Shown: piece by piece, positions 1 through 10,976 of the stretch
Layout of the letters: the number at the start of each line of letters is the position of its first letter
How positions within the stretch are numbered: position 1 is the stretch's first letter
From: Vitrella brassicaformis
Lineage: Eukaryota > Sar > Vitrellaceae
Length of the DNA: 64,000 nt
Direction: 5' to 3'
NCBI GenBank assembly: GCA_001179505.1
Contig: CDMY01000204.1
Location: 54,451 to 118,450 of the forward strand
Notes under the pieces: generated by a model
The model's input: the letters and a program-made list of their open reading frames with translations, nothing else
The model's database searches: none
Told to the model about the DNA's origin: nothing
Position numbers and translations under genes: made by a program

Positions 1-267
1 GGGGAGGAGATGTCCATGATCAGGTCAAAGATTGACATTAAGACGCTGTAGACCAATTTGCTGCTCAGGTTGACGGTCTCCGCTTGCAGGATGCCTGATC
101 AAAGACATTATTGGACGTGTGTCAGCCATGAAGAGGTGACTGACGTAGATAGAGGACGTAAGCCATGGCAGGCATCGTAAGAAGCAGCGAATTGCATGTG
201 GGGTGTCCCTCCTGAACACACGTTGGGTCGTGCGAAACCAAGTCGTTTGTCGTTCTGTGGCTGTGTC

Positions 268-1491
268 TCAGCCTGTTTCACTTCGTACTTTGAGTGACCG
301 CACGAGTTTATTGACAAGTCCGATAGGGGGCAAGAAGACGGCCAGATATATCACGGCCATGAGGAATCGATCCCTGTCAGTAGATGCTGCAGCAGCGTAG
401 CTTGGAGACAGAACGTAGATCCAAATCCAGGCCATTGAGTACGCCATCGCGAAATGCGCTGTGGCTCTTATGACATACTGTCGTTTGGCCCGAATACCCA
501 GCGACCCCGCAGCGCGACGGAGGTACACACAGACGGCTGCACAAATTGAGCCCCACATGATCGGACCAATGACTTTTTTGCGCTCTTGGCTGTCGAAATG
601 AAGCTGGTGGCCAATGGAGAATAGTAGATTGAGCGCCAATGTTGGAAGATGATCCACTCGTTCTTCAGCCGCGATAGCCTTCTTTGTAGGTCGGTCCCGT
701 CGGTGACGTACACGGCAAAGAATGGTATTGCGAGAGCCAATATAATGCGACGGAAGATGTCAAAAACCGGCCCAAAAATGCTCGACGTACACGAGTACGC
801 GTGCATCAAAGCAAAGGCAACGAGGACGATGGCAATGGCTAAGGTGGAAGCCAACTGCTGCATCAGGTGCACATAAACTCGCCTCAAGCTCATCATGAGC
901 GGCTCCGGCTGAAATGTCGCACCGACAAGCACTTCTGCCGTGCTGCCGTCGGGATGGTTTATCGTCTCGTACTTGAGTGTGGTACAGTCCGGACCGCGTA
1001 AGTGGGTCACCGCATAAGCGGGTCAGTTGCGTATGTGGGTCAGCCCATCCCGATCACTCTGTACACAGTCAAAAACGGACCGGATGACCGGGTCACCTCC
1101 CAAAGAGACTCAAATCAGCCATCCAAACCGACCATTCATGGCTCAAAATGACCGCAAGACGATGAAGAACCTCTCTGTGAAAGAGCGGACCGATGAAAGT
1201 GTGATCCCACCGAGAAATACAGACATTTTGATTGTCATCTTCTGAGATGATCGACGGATTTCGTAAACTTGAGTGACTTTGAGCGAGAAAAAAAGAGTCA
1301 ATGGGCTTCTGAGAGGCTCCTGTGATTCATTCACAGCGAGATATCACTCCAAAAGTCGCTGGAAAACAAGTGGGTCAGCTCTGTAGTACGTATAAGCGGG
1401 TCAAACGCGTAAGTGGGTCAGCCCTGTACTGACCCACTTACACGGTCCGGACTGTATATGCAAGTCTGCGCGCGATGCTCCATTGACTCAT
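268..1491 (-). pseudogene. multi-pass membrane protein gene, probably disrupted
   Basis: Reading the minus strand from about 1010 to 661 and then 589 to 268 gives a protein with several hydrophobic stretches: one near LASTALAI-like residues, one around ALAIPFFAVYV, and two in the last third. Two reading frames are involved. A 68-nt GT-AG intron (657-590) would join them in frame, so the shift need not be a lesion. The 5' part runs straight into the terminal repeat of the 470-bp element at 985-1454. If that element and one TA are left out, the frame continues to an ATG at 1491, which suggests the insertion landed in the first codons. No family was recognised. It could be a still-expressed truncated gene, since an in-frame ATG exists inside the element's end. 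Positions are approximate. Confidence 0.4.
985..1454. mobile_element. 470-bp non-autonomous element with 25-bp inverted ends (MITE-like)
   Basis: The left end begins CAGTCCGGACCG at 985 and the right end is its reverse complement finishing at 1454. The 25-bp ends differ at one base. Both sides are flanked by TA (983-984 and 1455-1456), the target duplication typical of Tc1/mariner-type insertions. Next to each end are further degenerate copies of the sub-terminal motif TAAGYGGGTCA: three on the left (about 998-1040) and two on the right (about 1388-1421). No transposase frame is present, so it would depend on an element elsewhere. Assignment to Tc1/mariner rests only on the TA and the inverted ends. 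Confidence 0.75.
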
Positions 1492-2719
1492 CGCTTCGTC
1501 GATTCATTCAATGCTCTTTTCTGATTTGCAGGTGCCCATCTGTGTGTGGTCCCTCCGGCATAGACGTATTTGTGCCTCAAACACCATTGCACCTCATTCA
1601 GTCAGTCCATTCACACGCGCACACACACCGCGCACACACACCGCTTTCAGTCTGGTTCTCGTTCACTGTCCGACGCTGCTTTGTTGCTTTGTGCACGTAC
1701 GGCGGTCACTCTCACTCGCGTGCCGTTATGACACGCCGCTCTCAGTCATCCTGTCAATGAGACACAGTGCACAATCGTGTTCTTGACTGTCTCTGTGATG
1801 CATCCTCTTACTGCTCACCATCGAGCACTTCATTGCTTGTTTGACGTATCTATGCGTGCTGGTGGATCAGTGGGACAGCTATACATGGCTGCAAACATGG
1901 CGACACACAGTGTCACACACATTGTACAGGGTGCGGGCCCGTCTGCATGTGCTCACTATATATATATGCAGACCACCGGTGTATAAATGGGTGAACACGA
2001 CAAAGAGCAGCAGTCTGGAATAAATGGCTGGCTGTCTGGATGTGGCCGTACCGTTGGATTCAAAGGATTGCACCGAGTCGATGTATGTATGTATCTGTAC
2101 CCACATGTATATATATGGAGCCCTGCCCCGACACAAGGTGAGCCTTCGGTCTGGGGTGGACGTCGGTAAGGGCTGCGGGTCGGCTGACTCCTGCAAGGAC
2201 CGCAGGCGTAAGTGGCCGGGTCCCTCCCTGCTTCTCGGTGATATTGGGGCACCGTGACATTGGGGCAATAGGCCGAGCAGATGGGAAGGAAGAGCGCGAT
2301 AGCGGCGACTACTTCCGGGTCTCCTACTTCCCCCAGCCCGTTGTCAAACAGCGTATCAGAAGCGAAACATCATCATGCAGTCTTTTCTCCTGACAAAAAG
2401 CTGACGACGCAACGGCCCGACCTGAAGACTGATGCGGCACCGCCAAAATGGCGAACGCGTGTCGACGGGCGGTTCTTGGTGCTGGCATGTTTGTCGGATT
2501 GCCCCGTATGCATGGTCTCTGCACCAGGAAAGTGCGATATCTGATGTGAGTCCTGCCCACCTGCGAACAGCGCGCTTAGCCATCGAGCAGGGCGAGGTAC
2601 AAAAAGAAAAAACGGCCAAACGGCCGTTTTGGAACGGCAGTGTACACTGTACACTGTGCAAGCACTTATCTGCTTTCTATCTAATCATCAAATCGCACGT
2701 GAGTCAACAAAGAGCTGCC
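1457..2719. other. spacer without a recognised gene
   Basis: Short open frames occur on both strands but none carries a recognisable motif, a convincing start or consistent splice signals. The stretch contains CA-rich runs (1610-1640) and a TATATATATG tract near 1955. A palindromic GTACACTGTACAC segment lies near 2641. Some of the right-hand part may be promoter or 5' UTR of the GH16-like gene that follows. Confidence 0.5.
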
Positions 2720-3633
2720 ATGAGGGTCCTGCTCGCGCTGCTTGTCGCCTTGCCCTTATCGCAGGACAGGTAGTTTCCTGCGGTACCCACTCCCTCCGGC
2801 GCCCACTCGCTGTGTGCTCTCTCCCTGCGGGTCCCTGCCTTTCGTCCTTTGTTTAGGCTGTGACGACTTTCGATGACGTCCTGGAGACGGCTGAGGGCTT
2901 CAAGATGAACAAGGACAGATGCTTCTGTCCCGGCGTTGGCGGGACGTGTGTGGGGGAGTGTGGCCGGGGCTACGATTCTGCTTAGCTGACGAGCAAAGAT
3001 GCCTTCAGGCACGGTCGCTTTGTGACCCGAATGTTGCCGAGTCTGGAGGTGGACGGCACTGTGGCGACCTTCTTTCTCTACAAGAACGACAGCGACAAGG
3101 TGGCGGGGGCGTCGTGGCAGGAGATCGATTACGAGGTGCATGGGATGGGCCCCCACGGCGAGGCGCCCATCCAGACAAACATCATCACCGGCAACTATAC
3201 TGACCGAGACATCAACGAGATCTTCCTTCTTCGCTGCCGCGGGCCATCCCTTCGATACCGAAGCGCAGACGGCCGCCGTCAAGCAAGGCTTCCATGACTT
3301 TGCTTTTGAGTGGACCCCCGAGTATGTCGCGTGGTACTTCGACGGGCGCAGGCTCAGGATGGAGGTTTCCTGTGAGGCTGAGGGAGCCGACCAAAAGACC
3401 TGCAGTCCCCAGCCCGCCCAGCTCGTCGAACGAATGAATCTCCGCATCTCCCTGTGGCCGTGCGACCCCGAGCCCTTCTGGGCGGAATGGTGGGTCGGGC
3501 GCTTCGATGCCACCGCTCTTCCTCTGACCATCTATTTTGACTTCGTCAAAGCATACGACTATGGCTACGTTACAAAGGGTACAACACTCGCTTTCCTCGA
3601 CGACGGTCACATATCAAGGACTTGTGTCATGAG

Positions 3634-3669
<36 letters not shown>

Positions 3670-4746
3670 TGGCACGCTCAGGTTTCACGTTAAGGTGGAT
3701 TGACGAGTTCGACCACCTCAACACGACTCGGTGGGAGATCGGCGCACACACGTTCGACGTGAATTACGCACACTTCACGCCGGACAACGCCGTCATCGTC
3801 AAGTCGGAGGACCACGACCCTACGTCTGACGGCAGCTACCTGGCCCTGTCCATGACCGAAAAGGGCAGAAAAGTCAACCCATCACCCCCGAGCTCGAGCA
3901 TTCCTCACGACGAGCTCAACGTGCTGCCCGTCACGCAGGTCTACAACGATTGGGACCCCCCAGCAAAGACCTACCTTCTCGAGGGCAAAGTGTGCGAGAC
4001 AGTGGGCGTCATGAACGCACCCGGCAAGCGATACTCGGGAGGATTCGGCTCCTTTACGACCGAGATAGCCGACGAGAGCGACTCCCTGCAGAAGTGCGCG
4101 GCCATGTGTGTGGAGCACTACAACAGCAGTGTGTGCCGCTTCTTTTCGGTCTTCTCGGCCAACTCCACCCTCTACTGCAGCGGCTTCCATGCCCCTGAGG
4201 TGCGGCTTAGCTAGCATATGCAGGCTTCCTTGCATATGTCTTGTGTGTCTACTGCAGCGGGAGATCGATGACCCAACAGCAATGAGCGGGGTCGTCTGCT
4301 CGTCGGCTCACCGCCCCGAGGTGGCCACCACCCCCGCCCCCATGGCCGAGAGCGAGCCCGAGGAGGACGAGCCACTCTTGCTTTTGGAGGGCGAGGAGGA
4401 GGACACCGATGAGACAGCCACAAGACAACTACAGACGGATGCGTCCACCGACGCATCTGGACACATCGGCGAGACCGCGACCAAGATGTTCTCTTCTGCC
4501 GCCAAGGAGGCCGCCGACATGACTGAGATGGCCCTTGACCAGGAGGCGGCGACAGAGGTCGAGGAGGCTCACATGCCCATCTGGATCATCTTGGCCGTCA
4601 CTGTAGCTGCTGTGCTGGCGGTCGCCACCTTTGGTCTGTTTGTGCCTCCTTGTGTGAAGAAGAGGCGAGCTGAAACCAAGGCCGGGGCGGTGGAGAAGGC
4701 TTGCATCAATACTTTCACGCCGCAGAGCGTGACCAGCAGGGTGTAG
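2720..4746 (+). CDS. secreted GH16-like protein with swapped domain halves, PAN-like and TM segments
   Basis: An ATG at 2720 starts a hydrophobic signal-like peptide (MRVLLALLVALPLS). After an intron comes the C-terminal half of a GH16 beta-glucanase fold: TSKDAFRHGRF, then the catalytic signature EIDYE (about 3123-3137), then FHDFAFEWTPEYVAWYFDG (about 3292-3348). An intron at 3579-3681, with a CT/GT tract, joins in frame to what is normally the N-terminal half (WIDEFDHLNTTRWEIG, from about 3700). A Cys-containing PAN/Apple-like stretch follows (about 4020-4195). After an intron at 4199-4257 come an acidic linker, one transmembrane helix (about 4575-4650) and a short basic tail. There is an in-frame TAG near 2983, which a 51-nt intron could remove. 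There is also a one-base frame shift near 3221-3235 with no GT nearby. The first splice is unresolved; 2770-2911 keeps frame. It may be an expressed gene or a decaying one. Confidence 0.6.
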
Positions 4747-6474
4747 GGCGGGGATGGGCAGTCATTTAGGAGGTCCGCTGTTCTTCCCCTGCAATGACAC
4801 AAATGACCGAGGCACAGTCACACATGGCGACTGCCGTCTTTTTGCAGTTGGGGGTGGATTAGTTCTGCACGGAATGGGGGAATGCGGGCGCATATGGTTT
4901 TGCATGGAAGATAATTTTACAGACAGACCTGTTTGGACACATCTGTCTGCTAGTGCCGCTGATGGCTGACAGATAGACATGGTCGAAAGGAGTTTGAATC
5001 TGAATAGGAGGGAGGGAAGGGGGACATTACCCGATAGGCTTCGGCAATGGATTGATGTGGGTCCCATTGTGGGAACTTTTGTACGTGCGTGCCGGTAGGA
5101 TGGACTGCCTCGGTCAAGTGCAGTACCGTGGGCGACCGACAGTCAGCAGTTAACTCTCGTGTGGCGTGGGGTGTGGCTGGTTGGCTGCTTGATGACCTGC
5201 TTCGTGGTGCCCTGTAGGGGCCTTTTCTCGTACGACCAGCCGGGCTGTATGGAATCGTATGAGTTTATGATGGATGTTTCTTTCATCTGTACAGGAAGGA
5301 CAGGAGTTGCCCTATTTTGGGGAAGGATTCACCCGGCAGGCTGACTTTTCTCCTGCTACTCCGATCTTGGTGGCGTGTGTGATGGCTCGTGAGGCCCCTT
5401 CCTGCTATATGTCGTCTGACCAACATCTGGTCTGGACGATGGTAACACGACTGAATGAATGAAGGATCTGCCTGGTTGTTGTCTCGTCGTCTTCTCTATC
5501 CTGTCGATTCCTTCTTTGATTCAATGTTGGACGTCAAGACTCTCAACAATTGCAACAGCCAGCGTCTCGACAGTTCTCGAACTCGTCGAGCGTTTGTATG
5601 CATGGTATTGGTCCGCATGGCAGAAGAGTGGGGCATCGACGAGGCCACCACACTCACCATGAAGAACGTCGGGAGCAGTGACAACTGGAGAGAGCGCATC
5701 AAGGCGGCATCTTCCTCAGGATTCGTTTGCCTTGCCATGCGGCAGCCCTGTCCATGTCCATGCATCTGCTCAATTCATCATATTTGCCACGCAAGTCCTA
5801 CCGCATATACCCGCCACTCCTGTTGGCGGCCAGGACTGCACAATGGCTAAGAGAGACCAAGGGAGAGGGGTCCAGAGGACGTAAGTGTCAGCACTCATTT
5901 GACGTTACAGAATCTCACGATAGATCGTTTCAATGCACGAGCACTCGCACGGTACCTACAAGTGTGCACCTTGTGAGCGTGCCGTCAGCATCAACGAAGC
6001 GAGACATGATCTCTCAAGCGTCGAGTGACTCAAGCCTTTGACTCCTCATGGATGCATGGTTTCGTGTCCGGCCAATGACGAAAATCACGCACGCCTCTAC
6101 TGCCCAAGATACAGTGATGATGACGCACCGCCAATGCGCACCGCACCCAATCCAGCACTCTGGCACCTCACTGTTCAATCTCACACATGCTGTCGCATCC
6201 ATCACCTGCATCACCAGCCAGCCAGAAATAACAGCACGTACGCATTCCACATGCATCATCGCATCCATCAATATTTTAAAAAGACTAGATCTTTAATTCT
6301 CACGTACACCATCTTTTCCAGGTGGTTTTCTTGATACCAACCTGAGAAAACCCACCAGCAGTGAGGGCTGCCAGTCAGTGCCAAACGACAATAACACTGG
6401 ACAACCGCTCGGGGAAACTCCGTTTCTTCTGCGTGAAACGCACCAAACCCAACACCGAGATCCCCTTCCACTCG
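4747..6474. other. 1.7-kb stretch with no confident gene
   Basis: A frame starting at 5159 begins with a signal-like peptide (MWRGVWLVGCLMTCF) and has possible splice sites, but it stays short and matches no family. A frame at 5455-5850 is also unsupported. The one clear item is a copied exon fragment at 6176-6235, listed separately. The last 100 bases before 6475 may be leader sequence of the glycosyltransferase gene. Confidence 0.4.
6176..6235 (-). repeat. 60-bp copy of a DUF4215 intron-exon junction from the polycystin-like gene
   Basis: The reverse complement of 6176-6235 matches 23819-23878 at 57 of 60 positions. The match spans both intron sequence (GGCTGGCTGGTGATGCAG) and the start of the next exon (GTGATGGATGCGACAGC). 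In the polycystin-like gene this encodes the start of a Cys-rich DUF4215 repeat. Because intron is included, the copy arose at DNA level and not through RNA. On its own it is not a gene. Confidence 0.75.
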
Positions 6475-8206
6475 ATGCATTGTTTGCGCAGACTTGTTCT
6501 TGGATCGGTCTTCCTATTTGTTACTTTGACTGTTCTCCTTCTTTTGTATTTATGGAGCGATGGAATAGATATCTCTATTTATGGCAGGTTTCAGTACTGG
6601 GACGGCTTGTCTGTACCTGATCCGGTGAACGTCACCAGGCTCAATGCCTTTGTGAAGAGGCTCAACACGGCTAAGTTGCTTGCGAATCACTGTGAGTCGT
6701 TCTGGGACGAGACGCTCGATGCCAACCCCACAATCGCTCGACTTGAGCGAGAATCGCTGCGAGATTTGGACCTTACTGAAGATGGCGCGGCAGCTGCGGT
6801 GCAGTTTCCCTCTTATCGGTACAAGCCTCTGTACCTGAGTGTCATCAATGGAAGCCTCTACTGCCACCCATTGTCTGACTGCAAACCGCGAAGCCGCGAC
6901 CAACTGATGGATGTCAAAACCACGCACTTTATCCAAAGGCTTGTTGACGCCCTGCATCACGCAAGGAAGAATGGGGAGACTGTGAGCGATGCGGCGTTCG
7001 CAGCTCATTTTGAGGACTGCCCGAAGATGTGGTGGGCATTCAGCGTCTGGCCCTATCTGGTCATTGTGGCATTTCTGCAGGTGGGCAGAGATGACTGGGG
7101 GTGACTTCTGCCAGCAGGATGACTTCTACATCGATCCAGCCAACAAGACAAGTCCTCGACCGCTGTTATTATCGGAGTCTTCCTTCATCAACCTGACGTG
7201 GGATATTCCGGCGATTCCCTATAACAGCCACAACAATGACGAGGAGGCATTGACCAGACAGACCCTCTCGAGCTTACTCTATGGCAAGGGCTCTTCCCCT
7301 GACTCATGGTCACATGCCTGGAGCAGAAAAAGGGAAAGCGTTTTCTTCATCGGCAAGTGAATGACTCATTCAACCATTCGTTCACTCATTCATTCACTCA
7401 TTCAATCATTCACCATGCAGGGCGCAACAACGATCCATTTAGGCTGCAAGTCGCCTGCGAAGTGAATGTGCTGGAGCCGCCGCTATCCAGAAAACTCTAC
7501 ATTTCTGACGCCGGGGAGGAGAAGAGGTGGAGAAATAACTGCACGGAGAAGGCGGCACAGTTGCAACGGTGGGTGTGCGATATTCTATACAATTGTCACG
7601 CGACCTCTATACTGCTTGCGCAGGGAGCTGGGATGTATCGCTAGGCATATTTGCCGTCCAGAGCCCGTTAGCGCAGACGAGTGGCAGAAAGAGCTCCTTC
7701 AGCATAAGTATGCTTTGGATCTCCCTGGCATCGGCCCCTGGTCAGCCCGGCTGCGCCTCTTGCTGCTAGCTGGATCCGTGATCTTTCAGCAAACACGCAG
7801 CTTTGAGGCTGCTCAGGTAAAATGGGCACTGAGCACCGTGGTAGGCTTGTCTCAACTCACTGTTCCTGTGGTCATTCAGTTTTACGACCTACTGCTCAAG
7901 AGAAATGGTGTGCTCCACCAATTCAGTACGTCGAAGGAATTGGTGGAAAGGGTGAAGTGGTTTCGGCAGCATGACCAAGTGGCGAGGAGGATTGCATTGG
8001 CGGGTCATACATTTGCATGGCACTGTTTGACGCGAGAGGGCATACGGCAGTTCTTGATGACCTGGTTGAGGCGTCTTGGTCGCATTAGTAAGCGGCAATC
8101 GCCGGCAAGAAGACAGACAGACAGCAGCTGCCACACTGACGAGGCTATCTCCCTCATGGATCATGAGACAGGAGTCCTTGATGACGTGTTACAGAGATGT
8201 GTCTGA
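6475..8206 (+). CDS. type II membrane glycosyltransferase, GT90/CAP10 family
   Basis: ATG 6475 gives a short cytoplasmic end and one hydrophobic anchor (VFLFVTLTVLLLLYLW), typical of a Golgi type II enzyme. The lumenal part shows the GT90 pattern in order: NGSLYCHPLSDC, FSVWPYLVI, then a partial FFIG-RNNDPFR core, HKYALDLPGIGPWSARLRLL, and FSTSKELVERVKWFRQHD near the end. Likely introns are 7357 to about 7420-7437, 7569-7644 and 7817-7879; the last is 63 nt and open in frame. The start of exon 2 is odd: a run of five G (7097-7101) breaks the frame DWGDFCQQDD, and only a 34-nt intron would repair it otherwise. The family transfers sugars such as xylose or glucose to protein or glycan, but the substrate here cannot be told. 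The last about 40 residues are low-complexity and the true end may differ. Confidence 0.75.
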
Positions 8207-8544
8207 CATACATGATTTGGTCGTGTCTGTACGTAACTCTATTTGTTGGACGGGACTGCATACAACCCGCTATTTCGAAGCGACAGACACAATGCTGTGT
8301 GGTGCTTGTCTACTGTACATTGCATATCTCAGTCTCAAAGGGGAGATCCCGTCAGTAGTCTTCCGGTGAAACATTCGACTCCCTCCCTCTGTGAGCCTCC
8401 CGGGCGCGCTACGTTGGCGCCAGCAGATGGCGAAGCCCGAGATCTTGCGGATCATGCAGCGGCAAGCTGTCAACTCAGCGCGGTGGCTCTCACAGAATGA
8501 TTTCGTACTCGAAGGCACACGTCTCGGTTCAATGAATACACGTG
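8207..8544. other. convergent spacer, no gene seen
   Basis: This 338-bp gap lies between the 3' end of the glycosyltransferase gene (+) and the 3' end of the XPA-like gene (-). No open frame with recognisable content was seen. It probably holds the two 3' ends. Confidence 0.5.
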
Positions 8545-10393
8545 TCACTTCGTGAATGCCATGCACAGGCGCAAAAGAACTGCAAAGAGACGCTTCTGTC
8601 TCACTACACGGAACTTCGTCTCATTCCGGAAGAAAGGGGCAACGACCTCTTTGATCCGATCCCTGACCGGCATCGGGACGTTGCAGTTCTGCACCATGTC
8701 GTCCGCAAACATCGTCTCAACATGACCTTCCTCAGCATCATGAGAAGAAGATCCTCTCAGTGCATTTTGATGACCCCCTTCCTCACCGGTGTCTGACGGG
8801 CCCGGCACCTCTCGGGCTGAGCTGCGCAGGTCGTAGTGGCGTTGTCCGTCCCGCTGCTGCTTCTTCGCCAGCCGCTGCTGCATTGCCTGTGCCCGGCACT
8901 CGAGCGCGGCGAGGAGAGCATCAAAGGATGAATATTTCAGACGCAGGACGGCCGCCACGTCGGCAAATCTGTACAGCTTCATACAAGGGAAGTTTCTGGA
9001 TATCGGGTTTGCCCTGTAGAGAGAAGAAATCAATGATGGGCCTGCAACGTGGGAGAATGGAAAACATGACCTTTCCTCGAATGTGAGCCCCCTGAGTTCC
9101 TCTGGAGTGGCGCCTAGCCGCATCGCCTCCGTCTTGGCGAGGAAGTGACGGTACCGACGGCACACATAACACAGCGCCACCTGGAATTGGGTGAACCACT
9201 CACAGGGCACCACACGGCCACACTCATCGCATCTGACACATTGCAGATAGAAACAGACCAGAAACATCAAGTCGACAGTCTTCTGGCAAGAGCGAGACAG
9301 GCCACCTGCAGGTGTTTTTCCCGTCGCCTGTCTTCAAGATGCTCTGGTTGGCCATTCTGCTGACCAGCAGGAGGCGTGCCACCTTTCCATGGTAGTTCGC
9401 GAACTCCAGTCTTAGAGAGGTGGACTGGAACTCGCCGCCTGTCATCGGTGCCTCAGAGAGATCCACGCCCCTCTCAGTTTGAAAGCCATCGATGATGCTA
9501 CAGAAACTAAAGGGGTACTGAGAGAAGACAGATGCTACGTCAAAACGGCGTTACTTTTCTGGCTGACCAATCACCTGGTGGTGGACATGCGTCAATCGGT
9601 CGTCGACTAGCTTGTCGCCAGTGATTGGACACGATAGTCTGCACCAATGACACACTATTTCATGTTGAGTATATCGCAGCACTTACACTTCCTGTGTGTG
9701 GGGGGATCCGAAGGCCTCTTCTCTAAAGCGCTGGATCTGCTCCGACACGGCAGACCGACATGCACGCCGAATGTCGGCAGGGGAAGTGGCGCAGAATTCG
9801 TCCTGGCCGTGTGCCCGTCTCTGCCTCTTTGAGGCACCAGGTGCTCCGTCCTTGACCACTGGCGTCGCCAGCTGCCTCGCCACTTCCGCTATGTCTTCCT
9901 CCGGCAAACGCAGCGATTGCAACGCGTCCGGTGGCAAAGAGCAGTAATATACGCTGTCCATGCACCTCAGGTGAAAGTGCCGCCTCTCATCGAGTCTGCG
10001 GCTCTGTCCTCTCCAGCAATAGGATCTCACAAACGTGAGGCGCAGCTCTCCACGGCCAATGGCTGCGTCACAATGGCAGCACCGCGTCGCACAGGTCGGT
10101 GCTCGAAGGCCGATGATGCGTGTTCGCAGGTATCTCTTGGCAGCTGAGCCGCACAGCTTAATGCCGTACTGATAATCTGGCGACAGATCGGACGCCCGGC
10201 ACACACTCGTTGTCGTTGTGGCTCCGTCCACGATATGATGACAGAGCCACCCTTGGCCAGGCAAAAAATGCGACACCCAGGCCTTGCTGGTGGGGCTCTT
10301 TCCGATGACCTTGTCGCCTTCTTCCGGCAGAAATATTTCCACTTTTCTCATTGTGAAGGTCCCTTTATAGAGACGTGTTGCCGTTTTTTGCAT
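8545..10393 (-). CDS. PARP-type zinc finger fused to XPA-type DNA-repair domain
   Basis: Five exons (10393-9687, 9638-9575, 9517-9306, 9232-9071, 9013-8545) splice with GT-AG ends in frame to 537 residues. Exon 1 holds a zf-PARP finger: a Cys pair in CCHCDAAIGRGELRL and HxxC in HFHLRCMD. A linker with CPITGDKLVDD follows. Exon 4 has the XPA zinc module (CDECGR...CYVC) and the AKTEA motif. Exon 5 has ANP...MKLYRFADV and a basic helix, as in the DNA-binding domain of XPA, which verifies damage in nucleotide excision repair. PARP-type fingers bind strand breaks. The fusion would combine break recognition with excision repair; this is inference. It lies tail to tail with the glycosyltransferase gene. 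The 57-nt intron 9014-9070 has no in-frame stop, so retention is possible. Confidence 0.85.
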
Positions 10394-10441
10394 GGGACAT
10401 TATTTTTGCCTTGCATTTTGTTTCTCTCACTCCTCTTCCCC

Positions 10442-10530
10442 TTCGACCTGACCCTCGACTCAGAGGACGCGCGCCCCTCAGAGGACCTGTCTGTCCGTCT
10501 CGCCCGGCTGCTGCAGAAGGAGTGCGAGGG
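10442..10530 (+). repeat. short coding-like repeat, copy 1 of 3 (DLT-SEDA)
   Basis: The plus strand reads FDLTLDSEDARPSEDLSVRLARLL. A diverged copy lies on the minus strand at 10976-10905 (IDLTDESEDARQAEVLDARLAREL), and a partial plus-strand copy lies at about 13254-13300 (FDLTLESDNAG). Protein and DNA both match, so these are copies and not chance. The minus copy keeps a SUMO-interacting-like core. Confidence 0.6.
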
Positions 10531-10904
10531 CGCCACGGTCAGCTTGTCGGAGCTCTAAGCGAGGCTCAACTGTGACTTTTTTCCCTCCCGGAGCTCTGAC
10601 GCTCAGAAGAGCAATGTGATTCGGGCGGAGGAAGACATTCTGCCTCCGCCTTCCGCCTCAATAGCTTCCTACTGAGACGGCATTGGGTGCTCAGAGCAAC
10701 ATTTTTCGTGCGCTTTGAGGGGAAGACACTAATGGCAGGCGTCACTAATATATACATATCTCAGTTTGAAAAGCCAGACAGAATAAAGCCCTGCACCCAC
10801 CCCATTCGTCCACCCCATCTCGGTCATCCATCAGTGAACCATCCCAGTCTCCATCGGCCATGTCCTTTGCCTGCAGCTTCCAGGCCACCTCCTCGTCCCG
10901 CAGC

Positions 10905-10976
10905 TCCCGGGCGAGACGGGCATCCAGGACCTCTGCCTGGCGGGCGTCCTCTGACTCGTCGGTCAGGTCGATGACG
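10905..10976 (-). repeat. short coding-like repeat, copy 2 of 3, with SIM-like motif
   Basis: The minus strand encodes VIDLTDESED followed by an acidic, Ala/Arg/Leu-rich helix (DARLARELRDEEVAWKL) that resembles ubiquitin- or SUMO-binding helices. It is in inverted orientation to the copy at 10442-10530. A start ATG lies at 10996. A full gene around it could not be built. Confidence 0.5.

Noticed and set aside
5159-5462. Small secreted-protein gene with a signal-like start at 5159
   Set aside because: The start looks good, but the downstream frames end soon under every splice choice tried and nothing is recognisable.
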